Assembly: GCA_018968885.1 (NCBI GenBank)
Contig: JAGWZK010000026.1
Location: 1-36,573, forward strand
Direction of reading: 5' to 3'
From: Planctomycetota bacterium
Lineage (GTDB): Bacteria; Planctomycetota; Phycisphaerae; Phycisphaerales; UBA1924
DNA: 36,573 nucleotides
The position numbers were made by a program, and so were the translations under genes. This document shows positions 25,399-33,011 of this stretch, piece by piece (positions within the stretch are counted from its first letter, which is position 1; every line of letters starts with the position of its first letter). Under the pieces are notes generated by a model that was not told the origin of the DNA, did not search any database, and saw nothing but the letters and a program-made list of their open reading frames with translations.

Positions 25399-26268
25399 AT
25401 GATCAATCTCATGGACCTTCTGGGCGAAGCGGCACCAAGCATCAAGACGATTGATGTGGGGGCGATGTTCATTGGCGAGCAAGGGGTGACGTATCGGACG
25501 TTTCTCAAGCGCGGCAAGGGGGCGGTCATCGGCTTTGAGCCGGTGAAGGAAGAGTGCGACAAGCTGAATGCAATGAAACGCGAGGGGCACACGTTCTTGC
25601 CGCACTTTCTGGGCGATGGGAGCGAAGCGACGTTTCACCTGAATAGTGCACCGATGACTTCGTCGCTGTTTGAGACGAACCATGAATTGGTGGGTCTCTT
25701 CAACCACCTTGGCGAACTCATGCAGACGACGCAGCGGTCCAAGGTGAAAACCACGCGTCTGGATGATCTGGCAGAGTGCCGCGACGCGGACTATTTGAAG
25801 ATTGATGTGCAGGGAGCCGAGTTGGCGGTGATGCGGGGCGGTGTGGAAGTGCTCAAGCACGCGGTGGTGGTTGAGGCGGAGGCGGAGTTTGTGCCTTTGT
25901 ACAAGGGGCAGCCACTGTTTGGGGATGTGGATGCTTTCTTGCGCTCGCAGGGATTCCTATTGCATTCGCTCAAGGGTGTGGCGGGCCGAGCGTACAAGCC
26001 GCTGGTGCCGTACAACGATGTGAACCGGATGATGAATCAGGCGTTATGGACGGACGGGATTTGGGTCAAGGACTTCACCAGGTTGCGTTCATTGACGACC
26101 GAGCAGATCCTGAAGCTCGCCGTGATCGTGAATGATCTGTACGGATCTCTGGATCTGGCGGCTTTCGCGCTGCAATATCACGATGAGAGGACGGGCGGCC
26201 GACTGTGGGAAGGGGTGATGAAGCAGGTTCTGGGAGGGCGAGTGCCACCACGCGGGCCAATGCCGTGA
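25399..26268 (+). CDS. FkbM-family methyltransferase
   Basis: 289 residues. The SAM-binding N-terminal part reads IDVGAMFIGEQG and VIGFEPVKEECDKLNA. The FkbM core includes SSLFETNHELV, VKTTRLDDL and the diagnostic YLKIDVQGAELAVMRGGVEVLKHAVVVEAEAEF. These enzymes O-methylate sugars, polyketides or related compounds. The C-terminal 80 residues (from about 205) are not part of the core and may form a substrate-specific cap. The substrate is unknown; the neighbours (a lipoprotein and an orphan) do not help. No signal peptide. Confidence 0.88.
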   Translation: MINLMDLLGEAAPSIKTIDVGAMFIGEQGVTYRTFLKRGKGAVIGFEPVKEECDKLNAMKREGHTFLPHFLGDGSEATFHLNSAPMTSSLFETNHELVGLFNHLGELMQTTQRSKVKTTRLDDLAECRDADYLKIDVQGAELAVMRGGVEVLKHAVVVEAEAEFVPLYKGQPLFGDVDAFLRSQGFLLHSLKGVAGRAYKPLVPYNDVNRMMNQALWTDGIWVKDFTRLRSLTTEQILKLAVIVNDLYGSLDLAAFALQYHDERTGGRLWEGVMKQVLGGRVPPRGPMP

Positions 26269-26560
26269 GGGATTGAAGAGACGCCACGATTTGACCGCTT
26301 GTTGACAGGACACGACGGGTGACGACTTGAGTGGTTTTTGACGACGGCTTGGTGTCACACTGATATTGGTGCACGCGTTCGAAGACGACCCGCGCGAAGG
26401 TGTCTTCGCGGGGTACCACCGCCACTCGTGTGGGCACCATCCGAATCTGATCCTTGACCATCACCGAAAGACGTGACGGGACGCGATGTGCATTACTTCT
26501 CGTGCAAGATGGCAAAGGTGAACAGAGCGTCGATGATGGATCGATGAGACACCCGCGCAA
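26269..26560. other. Intergenic region with hairpin, no gene seen
   Basis: No frame has coding character. CGCGAAG (26393-26399) pairs with CTTCGCG (26404-26410) around GTGT, but no T-run follows on either strand, so a classic terminator is not supported. It lies between the convergent FkbM gene and the orphan gene at 26561. Confidence 0.5.
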
Positions 26561-27391
26561 CTAGAGAATGTGGCCGAACCAGTGATGGAGTGCTTCTCGG
26601 TTGATGCCATTTGATCGCTTCCACCAGACCGCGGGGTACTTCATTTCTGCGAAGTTGCTGGATGGGGCTTCTCGTTGGCGGCATTCAACGAATCGATCGG
26701 TGTACCCAGGATGTTCTGGCGTTGCGATGATGCCGCAATACCCAAGAATGGCTACCAGCTTGTCGCGTTCAGATTTGTTGGATTTGAGAATCGGGGCAAG
26801 GTGCTTTTGCAGGGCAGTTGAAGTGGTCTTGAGCGGCGCGGCGTCAATTGCGCTGAGAATCTGTTTGAGAATGTCAATATCTCGAGATGTGGGGGTGACT
26901 GGAGCAATTGCTGCGAAGAGTTCGAGATCGAGCGCCGCGTACAGAGGCTGGTCGTGCCTAACGCCGCCCCACTTGTGCCTTTCAAAGTTGAGAACGGACA
27001 GATCGTGTCCGCGATGATCGCTCAACTGCTCACCACACACTTGGCACCCCGAGCGGGGATCTGGGCCAGGGTGAACTTTGAAATGTTGAAAGACTGCGAA
27101 ACTGCCCAAAGCAGAACGAAGATCCAACCTGCGGTTAGAGAGACTGAATACGAAGGCGTTGGCCACTTGACGGGCGTTGACTCTCTTCACAGCGGCGATG
27201 GCGCGATGCATGATGTCATCGTGCGTCAGTACCACCGGATCAAACATGAATCCCATCTGCTTGGCGTATTCAAGATCATCTGGTGTGGCAGTGGTCGCCC
27301 ATCGATTCCGCCAGCCAGTGGCACACCAGTAGTAATCCAAAAGAATCTTCAAGCCGCGTGGATCGAGGGGTTGAATCTGCTGATCTGGCAT
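26561..27391 (-). CDS. Hypothetical protein with CxxC motif
   Basis: 276 residues from the ATG at 27391. There is no signal peptide or membrane helix. The middle part contains a zinc-site candidate, GCQVCGEQLSDHRGHD, with two Cys and two His. The C-terminus ends with EMKYPAVWWKRSNGINREALHHWFGHIL, a Trp/His-rich closing motif that looks conserved in style, but I do not recognise the family. A defence or stress role is possible but unsupported. The frame is uninterrupted and has its own upstream region holding repeats. Rated real mainly on length, codon use and the ordered motifs. Confidence 0.6.
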   Translation of the reverse strand: MPDQQIQPLDPRGLKILLDYYWCATGWRNRWATTATPDDLEYAKQMGFMFDPVVLTHDDIMHRAIAAVKRVNARQVANAFVFSLSNRRLDLRSALGSFAVFQHFKVHPGPDPRSGCQVCGEQLSDHRGHDLSVLNFERHKWGGVRHDQPLYAALDLELFAAIAPVTPTSRDIDILKQILSAIDAAPLKTTSTALQKHLAPILKSNKSERDKLVAILGYCGIIATPEHPGYTDRFVECRQREAPSSNFAEMKYPAVWWKRSNGINREALHHWFGHIL

Positions 27392-27414
27392 GCGGAAGAG
27401 AGACTATCCCAAAT

Positions 27415-27517
27415 AAGACTGCCGAAGTTTGAGGGTGGCCTGCTGGCAGTCTTGTGGTTATCCGGACAGGGTTATTCGTCAAGGTGGCCAACATCCCTCT
27501 CCAAGCTTGGCAGTCTT
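27415..27517. repeat. Three copies of GGCAGTCTT upstream of divergent genes
   Basis: AAGACTGCC at 27415-27423 (inverted copy) faces GGCAGTCTT at 27445-27453, forming a 9-bp stem with a 21-base loop. A third direct copy is at 27509-27517, and it and the second share TGGCAGTCTTGT. The copies lie between the gene starting at 27391 and the DUF1579 gene starting at 27662. They may be regulatory sites. Confidence 0.35.
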
Positions 27518-27661
27518 GTTCTGTGAGCGAACGACCAAACTGGTGCACTGCACGTGGCATGCCAGAGCGAGCCGGAGCGCTGACTGTGTTCCGATGCGTT
27601 GGAACGTTTCGAACAACGACCGCCTCAGAGTTCCTCAAGTCACTTCCACAGGAGATTCATG

Positions 27662-28276
27662 ATGTCAAAGCAATCCAGCATCGTTCTTCTCGCCTTCATC
27701 GCACTCACCGGTCTTGCCGGATGCGCCAGCAAGCCGGGTTCCACGATGGATCCTGCCGCGCAAGCGATGGCGGATATGGATACCTACATGAAATCCGGCA
27801 TGCCGGGAGAGATGCACAAGAAGATGGCCGAAGGCGTGGGCCATTGGACCACCACGAGCACCATGTGGATGGCTCCCAACTCGCCTCCGACAGTGGCTCA
27901 GGGAACGGCCGTGACGCGCATGTCGATGGATGGCCGCTTCTCGATCACGGAAGTGAACACCCCTATGGGCGAGATGGGCACCATGAACGGCATGTCGATC
28001 ATGGGCTATGACAACGTGAAGCAGAAGTTCGTCGGCACCTGGATCGACAATATGAGCTCAGGCATGATGAACGGCGTCGGCACGCCATCCATGGGTGGTA
28101 ATCGGATTGATTGGGTGTATACCTATTCGTGCCCGATCACCAATTGCGAGCGCACGATGCGCGAAATTCATACGCACCCGGACAAGGACACCCTGATCAT
28201 CGAGTCTTTCGCCAAGGATCCCCGCACCAACGAAGAGATGAAGTGCATGCGCATGGAAGCCAAGCGCAAGATGTGA
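27662..28276 (+). CDS. DUF1579 family lipoprotein
   Basis: 204 residues. The ATG at 27662 is preferred over the one at 27659 because GGAGA (27651-27655) is then six bases away. The N-terminus is a lipoprotein signal with lipobox LAGC. The body matches DUF1579: GHWTTTSTMWMAPN, then MDGRFSITEVNTPMGEMG and GYDNVKQKFVGTWIDNMSSG, a beta-barrel domain of unknown role. It is unusually rich in methionine, above 10 percent, chiefly in the first half. It is followed by a terminator and is convergent with the DUF6265 gene. Confidence 0.82.
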   Translation: MSKQSSIVLLAFIALTGLAGCASKPGSTMDPAAQAMADMDTYMKSGMPGEMHKKMAEGVGHWTTTSTMWMAPNSPPTVAQGTAVTRMSMDGRFSITEVNTPMGEMGTMNGMSIMGYDNVKQKFVGTWIDNMSSGMMNGVGTPSMGGNRIDWVYTYSCPITNCERTMREIHTHPDKDTLIIESFAKDPRTNEEMKCMRMEAKRKM

Positions 28277-28334
28277 GTCATTTCGGCTCGCGTCAGAAGA
28301 GCACGAATGACGTGAAAGCAGGGCGTAAACAAAG

Positions 28335-28365
28335 AACCCCCGAGTCACAGGACCCGCGGGTTTTT
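28335..28365 (+). terminator. Rho-independent terminator after DUF1579 gene
   Basis: AACCCCCGAGTC (28335-28346) and GACCCGCGGGTT (28351-28362) pair as a 12-bp stem with two mismatches around ACAG, followed by TTTTT. It lies between convergent genes and may also work weakly on the other strand. Confidence 0.8.
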
Positions 28366-28414
28366 CAATGCGCAAGATCAGGATTCACCTATTCCGAAGT
28401 CGTCTTTGCCGCCA

Positions 28415-29410
28415 TCACTTTCCTTCGGGCTTCCAGTCGTAACGCCGCGGCGTGCCGCCCTTCATGTATCCAATGGTGGCGGAGAGATTTCCATCGCTCG
28501 ACAGTTCGTACACGATGCGCTTTGGGTAATCGTGCCGCCGATTATCGAAGACAGCTCGCTTGCCGCCAGACTCGGTCGGGCCGAACTCTGAGAGCACGAA
28601 GTCGGTTTTCGGCGCACCACCTGGTTGTGCCGAGTAGACCAACCCACCATCGCGTTCGACGATGCGGAGGTATTCAAACGCGACCATCTTGCCACTGGTG
28701 TTGACGGTGCGTGAGGTGGCGAGCATGGCACCGCCCAGTGGCGGGCTCCAACGTTCCTCGATCGATGACCCCGAAGATCTCTTTCCGACCCATGCTCCGG
28801 CGATCCACTCCACATCAGCGATGGTCGCCTTGGCGGGAGTGGGCATGGGAATGTCCTGCGGCAGACGATAAAGCCCAACTTGTTCGATCCATCCGGGGGA
28901 ATCAGTAGAGACTCGCACGATCAGACCATCAGGGGTCATCTGGAATGAGCGGCGAATCAAAGTGAACCCAGCCGCTGTCCGATCACCATCAAACTTCACT
29001 TCATACTGAAAGGTGCCATCTTTCCACGAACCCTGGTAACGGACAACTCGCCCATTCTGTTCAGTGAGTTCGGTGATGGAACCATCGATTGCGACTCGGA
29101 CGTCTTTGTGGCCAGAGCCATGACCATTGAGGATGACAGCTCCACCGTTCTCTTCGACACGCATGGAGAACTTGGAGGCCATGGGAGGGCCCATGCGTTC
29201 GATCGGTTGATTCTCGGTTCGGTCTTCGAGATAGATCCATTCGCCACTGAGTGCCTGAAGGCCCTGGGGCTTGGAGGCGGGTGCATCGGCGATGACGACG
29301 GCAGGAGGCGAGACCAACTGCCCGGATGGTTGAATGTTGAATGCAGCAAGGCACGCGGCCATGCTTGAGAGAGTGGCGAGCAATGAATTCGGACCAGTAT
29401 GCCAACACAT
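28415..29410 (-). CDS. Secreted DUF6265 domain protein
   Basis: 331 residues from the ATG at 29410, preceded by GAGGAGC. A signal-like N-terminal segment (SLLATLSSMAACLAAFNIQPSG) suggests export, and the Cys could also be read as a lipobox variant. The first half, about 50-185, looks like a beta-rich sensing or storage domain (LQALSGEWIYLEDRTENQPIE). The second half, about 190-331, matches DUF6265: EWIAGAWVGKRSSGSSIEERW, GGAMLATSRTV, FEYLRIVERDGGLVYSAQPGG and the closing FDNRRHDYPKRIVYEL. Both functions are unknown. It is divergent from the metal transporter operon; a further upstream frame exists but lacks signal. Confidence 0.78.
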   Translation of the reverse strand: MCWHTGPNSLLATLSSMAACLAAFNIQPSGQLVSPPAVVIADAPASKPQGLQALSGEWIYLEDRTENQPIERMGPPMASKFSMRVEENGGAVILNGHGSGHKDVRVAIDGSITELTEQNGRVVRYQGSWKDGTFQYEVKFDGDRTAAGFTLIRRSFQMTPDGLIVRVSTDSPGWIEQVGLYRLPQDIPMPTPAKATIADVEWIAGAWVGKRSSGSSIEERWSPPLGGAMLATSRTVNTSGKMVAFEYLRIVERDGGLVYSAQPGGAPKTDFVLSEFGPTESGGKRAVFDNRRHDYPKRIVYELSSDGNLSATIGYMKGGTPRRYDWKPEGK

Positions 29411-29665
29411 GAACAGCTCCTCATCAAGACGAAACACCACATATCTCGGGCAATGTGAGTAATGCTCAGAACTGTCACGCCGGGCGGCAGCTCTTTCGCA
29501 CAATATACCTGGCCCGTCGTTGCTGACCATGACGGGCCGGTCTTGCCACGAATGGCTCACCAGCCCTGTGCCGCGCTCACACACTGGCCGAGCGAGGTCA
29601 TTCGATTGATCACGCGCGGGTGTCAGCAGGATGCACAATTCGTGGACATTCATGCAACACAGATT

Positions 29666-29697
29666 AGTTTGACACATCAAACTTTCTTGCATATGAT
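29666..29697 (+). promoter_or_regulatory. Metal transporter promoter overlapped by 18-bp palindrome
   Basis: TTGACA (29669-29674), a 17-base spacer and TATGAT (29692-29697) make a near-consensus sigma-70 type promoter, with the start of transcription expected near 29704 and the ATG at 29742. The -35 hexamer lies within AGTTTGACACATCAAACT (29666-29683), two 7-base arms around CACA. Occupancy of this palindrome would block the -35 element, as expected of a repressor site. Confidence 0.6.
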
Positions 29698-29741
29698 GCT
29701 CATGAAGGGCGTTGACTTTCTTACACTGCCCCGGAGACGCC

Positions 29742-30755
29742 ATGGCTCGATTGATTTGGCTTCCGTTGCTTGCCGTGCTGATGGCCCTGCTGGCCGCCTG
29801 CGACCGGTCGACCGGCGATCCACGAGCAACAGGCCATCTCGAAGTCTCAAAGTCGCCAAGTCAACCCGCAACCATCGTCGCCACGGTGGGAATGGTCGCC
29901 GATGTCGCTCGAAACGTAGCAGGTGAACGGGCTACCGTGATCGGACTCATCGGCACCGGAGTCGATCCCCACCTCTACAAGCCGACGCGTTCAGACATAG
30001 ACCGGTTGCTCAAGGCCGACATGGTGTTCTACAACGGACTGATGCTCGAAGGCAAAATGACTGATTCGCTGATCCGCGCTGCCAACAGTGGAAAGCGCGT
30101 TCACGCAGTGACCGCGCTGTTGGAGGAGCAATATCTGCTTGAGCCCAAGGGATTTGATGGGCTGTACGACCCGCACGTCTGGATGGATCCTTCTGCCTGG
30201 GCACGCACGATCGATGTGATTCGAGACAAGCTCATCGCCTTTGACCCCAAAGGAGAAGCTCAATATCGGGCAAACGCCACTGCATATTCGTCACAATTGG
30301 AGAAGCTGGACGCCTATGCCACGCGTGTGATGGCCAGCGTTCCAGAAAAGCAGCGCGTGCTGGTGACCGCTCATGATGCTTTCAACTATTTCGGGAGGCG
30401 ATTCGGGTTCGAAGTTGTGGGTATCCAAGGCATTTCAACTGAATCTGAAGCCGGTGTGCGTGACATTGAGAACCTGGTCAATCTGCTGGTGGAACGCCAG
30501 ATCAAGGCAGTCTTCGTCGAGTCCACAGTCGGCCAAAGGAACATTGAAGCCCTGATCGCCGGAGCACGAGCCAGAGGTCACCAGGTAGTCATCGGGGGAG
30601 AGCTGTTCAGCGACGCCATGGGTGATGAAGGCACCTATGAAGGCACCTACGTAGGAATGATTGACCACAATGTGACGAATATCGCCCGTTCGCTCGGAGG
30701 AGAGGCGCCTGAGCTGGGAATGAACGGCAAGCTTCGCCCACGCGAAAAGAGATGA
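29742..30755 (+). CDS. Metal ABC transporter substrate-binding lipoprotein (TroA/YtgA-like)
   Basis: 337 residues. The lipobox LLAAC (Cys20) ends the signal peptide, so the protein is lipid-anchored outside the inner membrane. It belongs to the cluster A-I (ZnuA/TroA) binding proteins. Metal ligands fall at His77 (PHLYKPT), His145 (DPHVWMDP), His211 (TAHDAFNYFG) and Asp291 (ELFSDAMGD). This matches the Treponema TroA set H68/H133/H199/D279 in type and nearly in spacing. It lacks the His-rich loop of ZnuA. It delivers Mn, Zn or Fe to the permeases; the metal cannot be fixed from sequence. The start at 29742 follows GGAGACGCC. First gene of the operon. Confidence 0.92.
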   Translation: MARLIWLPLLAVLMALLAACDRSTGDPRATGHLEVSKSPSQPATIVATVGMVADVARNVAGERATVIGLIGTGVDPHLYKPTRSDIDRLLKADMVFYNGLMLEGKMTDSLIRAANSGKRVHAVTALLEEQYLLEPKGFDGLYDPHVWMDPSAWARTIDVIRDKLIAFDPKGEAQYRANATAYSSQLEKLDAYATRVMASVPEKQRVLVTAHDAFNYFGRRFGFEVVGIQGISTESEAGVRDIENLVNLLVERQIKAVFVESTVGQRNIEALIAGARARGHQVVIGGELFSDAMGDEGTYEGTYVGMIDHNVTNIARSLGGEAPELGMNGKLRPREKR

Positions 30756-30761
30756 AGGCAC

Positions 30762-31592
30762 ATGAGCACGGCACATCAACCAACAAGATCAGCGCCCGTC
30801 GGACTTTCGGACCGACCAGAGCATTCGGCTCAGAATCCACTCTCGATTCACGCGATGACGGTCGCCTATCAGCGAAAGCCCGTCCTATGGGATGTGGACT
30901 ATGACGCGCCGCCGAATCGCTTGGTCGCCATCGTTGGTCCCAACGGAGCAGGAAAAAGCACACTCATTAAAGCCTGTCTTGGTCTGGTGCCAAGAGCGTC
31001 CGGACAGGTTGAATTCTGGGGTCAGTCCTATCGCAACTCTCGCGCCAGAGTCGGCTACGTGCCGCAGCGTGAGAGCGTGGACTGGGACTTTCCTGTTTCC
31101 GCGCTCGATGTCGTGTGCATGGGCAGATATCGTCGTATTGGTTGGTTCCGGCCGGTGACTGGCACGCACAAGGCCGCCGCACTCGCGTGCATGGATCGCG
31201 TGAGTATGCGCGACTACGCCGGTCGCCAGATCAGCCAACTCTCAGGTGGCCAGCAGCAGCGGGTCTTTCTCGCACGGGCGCTCGCGCAAGAGGCGGACCT
31301 GTACTTCATGGATGAGCCGTTTGCCGGAGTGGATGCCGCGACCGAACGGGCGATTGTCGATGTGCTGCGCGAGCTCAAGTCCGCCGGAAAAACTGTGATG
31401 GTCGTGCACCACGATCTGCAGACTGTGCCCGAGTACTTTGACGATGTCATCTTGCTCAATATGCGGATCGTCGCTGCGGGCCCTGTGCGGGACGTCTTCA
31501 CAAAGGACAACCTCCACAAGACTTATGGAGGTCGCCTCACCCTGCTTTCAGAGGCATCCGACGCAGTCGCGCGAGCCGCCGGAGAGCTTTGA
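30762..31592 (+). CDS. Metal ABC transporter ATP-binding protein (TroB/YtgB-like)
   Basis: 276 residues. Walker A is GPNGAGKST, the signature [15 protein letters not shown], Walker [13 protein letters not shown], and the switch His is in MVVHHDL. The region [25 protein letters not shown] is the metal-importer (Mn/Zn/Fe) subgroup pattern. A 25-residue N-terminal extension rich in Thr and Pro precedes the domain. It starts 6 bases after the substrate-binding gene and ends exactly before the next ATG, so all four genes form one operon. It energises uptake through the two permeases. Confidence 0.93.
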   Translation: MSTAHQPTRSAPVGLSDRPEHSAQNPLSIHAMTVAYQRKPVLWDVDYDAPPNRLVAIVGPNGAGKSTLIKACLGLVPRASGQVEFWGQSYRNSRARVGYVPQRESVDWDFPVSALDVVCMGRYRRIGWFRPVTGTHKAAALACMDRVSMRDYAGRQISQLSGGQQQRVFLARALAQEADLYFMDEPFAGVDAATERAIVDVLRELKSAGKTVMVVHHDLQTVPEYFDDVILLNMRIVAAGPVRDVFTKDNLHKTYGGRLTLLSEASDAVARAAGEL

Positions 31593-33011
31593 ATGACAGG
31601 CCAAGAGTTCATCCAGGCGATAGGCAGTGCAGGAGCCGGGATGGGAGCAGCGCCACCCTCAACCCTTCGCGGCCGGTCCATCGCCGCAATCTCTGAAGAT
31701 TGGCCGAGCGCCTATCAAGTTGTGGACACGTTGACATTTCAGGCCGGATTCAACACCAACATGGTGATTGCCGGCACCACGCTACTGGGTTTCGCAGCCG
31801 GAGTCATTGGAGTCTTTGCGCTGCTGCGCAAGCGCTCGTTGATGACCGATGCTCTGAGTCACGCCACGCTGCCGGGTATCGTGCTCGCTTTTCTTGCAGC
31901 TGGTTGGTTCGGCTATCAGGGTCGCTCACTGCCAATACTGCTCCTTGGCGGGACGGTGACGGGAGTCATCGGCATCGTCTGCATTCAGGCCATTCTGCGG
32001 CATTCACGTCTGCGTGAAGATGCTGCGATCGGTATCGTGCTCAGCGTCTTCTTTGGCGCTGGCATCGTTGGACTGAGTTACATTCAGGCCAATGCCGCTG
32101 CCGGGTCAGCCGGGCTCAACACATTCATCTATGGCCAAGCCGCGACCATGCAGCCCTCAGATGTCGCACTGATGGGCTCTATTGCGTTGGCGGCGATCCT
32201 GGCAACGCTGTTCTTTATCAAAGAGTTCGCGCTGGTCTGCTTCAATGACGCTTTCGCACAAGTTGATGGCTGGCCCGTCAACACCATCGACCTGATCATG
32301 ATGGGCCTGGTCGTGTTGGTGACGGTCGCGGGGCTGCAGGCCGTCGGACTGATTCTGGTCGTGGCGATGCTCATCATTCCAGCCGTTTCAGCTCGCTTCT
32401 GGACTGATCGCCTCTGGGTGCTGGTCTTGATTGCAGGCGTGATAGGAGCATTCGGCGGCTATCTGGGGTCGGTGGTGTCGGCACTTTTGCCGCGCAAGCC
32501 GGCGGGCGCGGTCATTGTCATCTGCACGGGCGCCATGTTCGCGGTCAGCATGCTCGCCGCCCCATCTCGTGGTGTGATCGCATTAGCACTTCGTCGCGCT
32601 CACTTGCGCTTGAGGATCGCCAGTGATCACCTTCTGGAACTCGCCCACGATTCTGGCAAAGTGCTCCTCCATCGTGAAGATATTGATCGATTGAGCACGC
32701 TGAGAGGATGGTCTCCGCTCTTCAGAATGCTCGTGACATTCTCGATGCAGCAACGGGGGTTGGCCCAAAGCGACGGCAACCGTGGCCTGACGCTTGCTCC
32801 AACCGGGCTGCAGCGCGGGGCTCGCGTCGCTCGCAATCACGCATTATGGAGTCAGTATCTGATTTCGTACGCAGACATCGCTCCCAACCACGTCGACTAT
32901 TCGGTCGATCACGTTGAACACGTACTCAGCGATGACTTGGTCCGCGAGTTGGAGCAACATCTAGCCAAGCGCGGCATCGCCATCCCCGCGGGAGAGACGG
33001 TGTCCGCGTGA
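31593..33011 (+). CDS. Metal ABC transporter permease fused to DtxR-type module (first)
   Basis: 472 residues. After an N-terminal extension of about 45 residues, residues about 50-325 form the ABC-3 permease with roughly eight helices; KRSLMTDALSHATLPGIVLAF is the coupling region. Residues about 334-472 form a cytoplasmic module like the DtxR/MntR repressors: a winged helix (about 335-405), then the metal-binding and dimerisation domain. Positions equivalent to DtxR H79/E83/H98/C102/E105/H106 are His416, Ser420, Asp435, Asp439, Glu442 and His443, with exact DtxR spacing. Two ligands are changed, so metal sensing may be altered or lost. Chlamydial YtgCR has this same permease-repressor architecture and is cleaved to free the repressor. 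Its stop overlaps the next start. Confidence 0.9.
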   Translation: MTGQEFIQAIGSAGAGMGAAPPSTLRGRSIAAISEDWPSAYQVVDTLTFQAGFNTNMVIAGTTLLGFAAGVIGVFALLRKRSLMTDALSHATLPGIVLAFLAAGWFGYQGRSLPILLLGGTVTGVIGIVCIQAILRHSRLREDAAIGIVLSVFFGAGIVGLSYIQANAAAGSAGLNTFIYGQAATMQPSDVALMGSIALAAILATLFFIKEFALVCFNDAFAQVDGWPVNTIDLIMMGLVVLVTVAGLQAVGLILVVAMLIIPAVSARFWTDRLWVLVLIAGVIGAFGGYLGSVVSALLPRKPAGAVIVICTGAMFAVSMLAAPSRGVIALALRRAHLRLRIASDHLLELAHDSGKVLLHREDIDRLSTLRGWSPLFRMLVTFSMQQRGLAQSDGNRGLTLAPTGLQRGARVARNHALWSQYLISYADIAPNHVDYSVDHVEHVLSDDLVRELEQHLAKRGIAIPAGETVSA

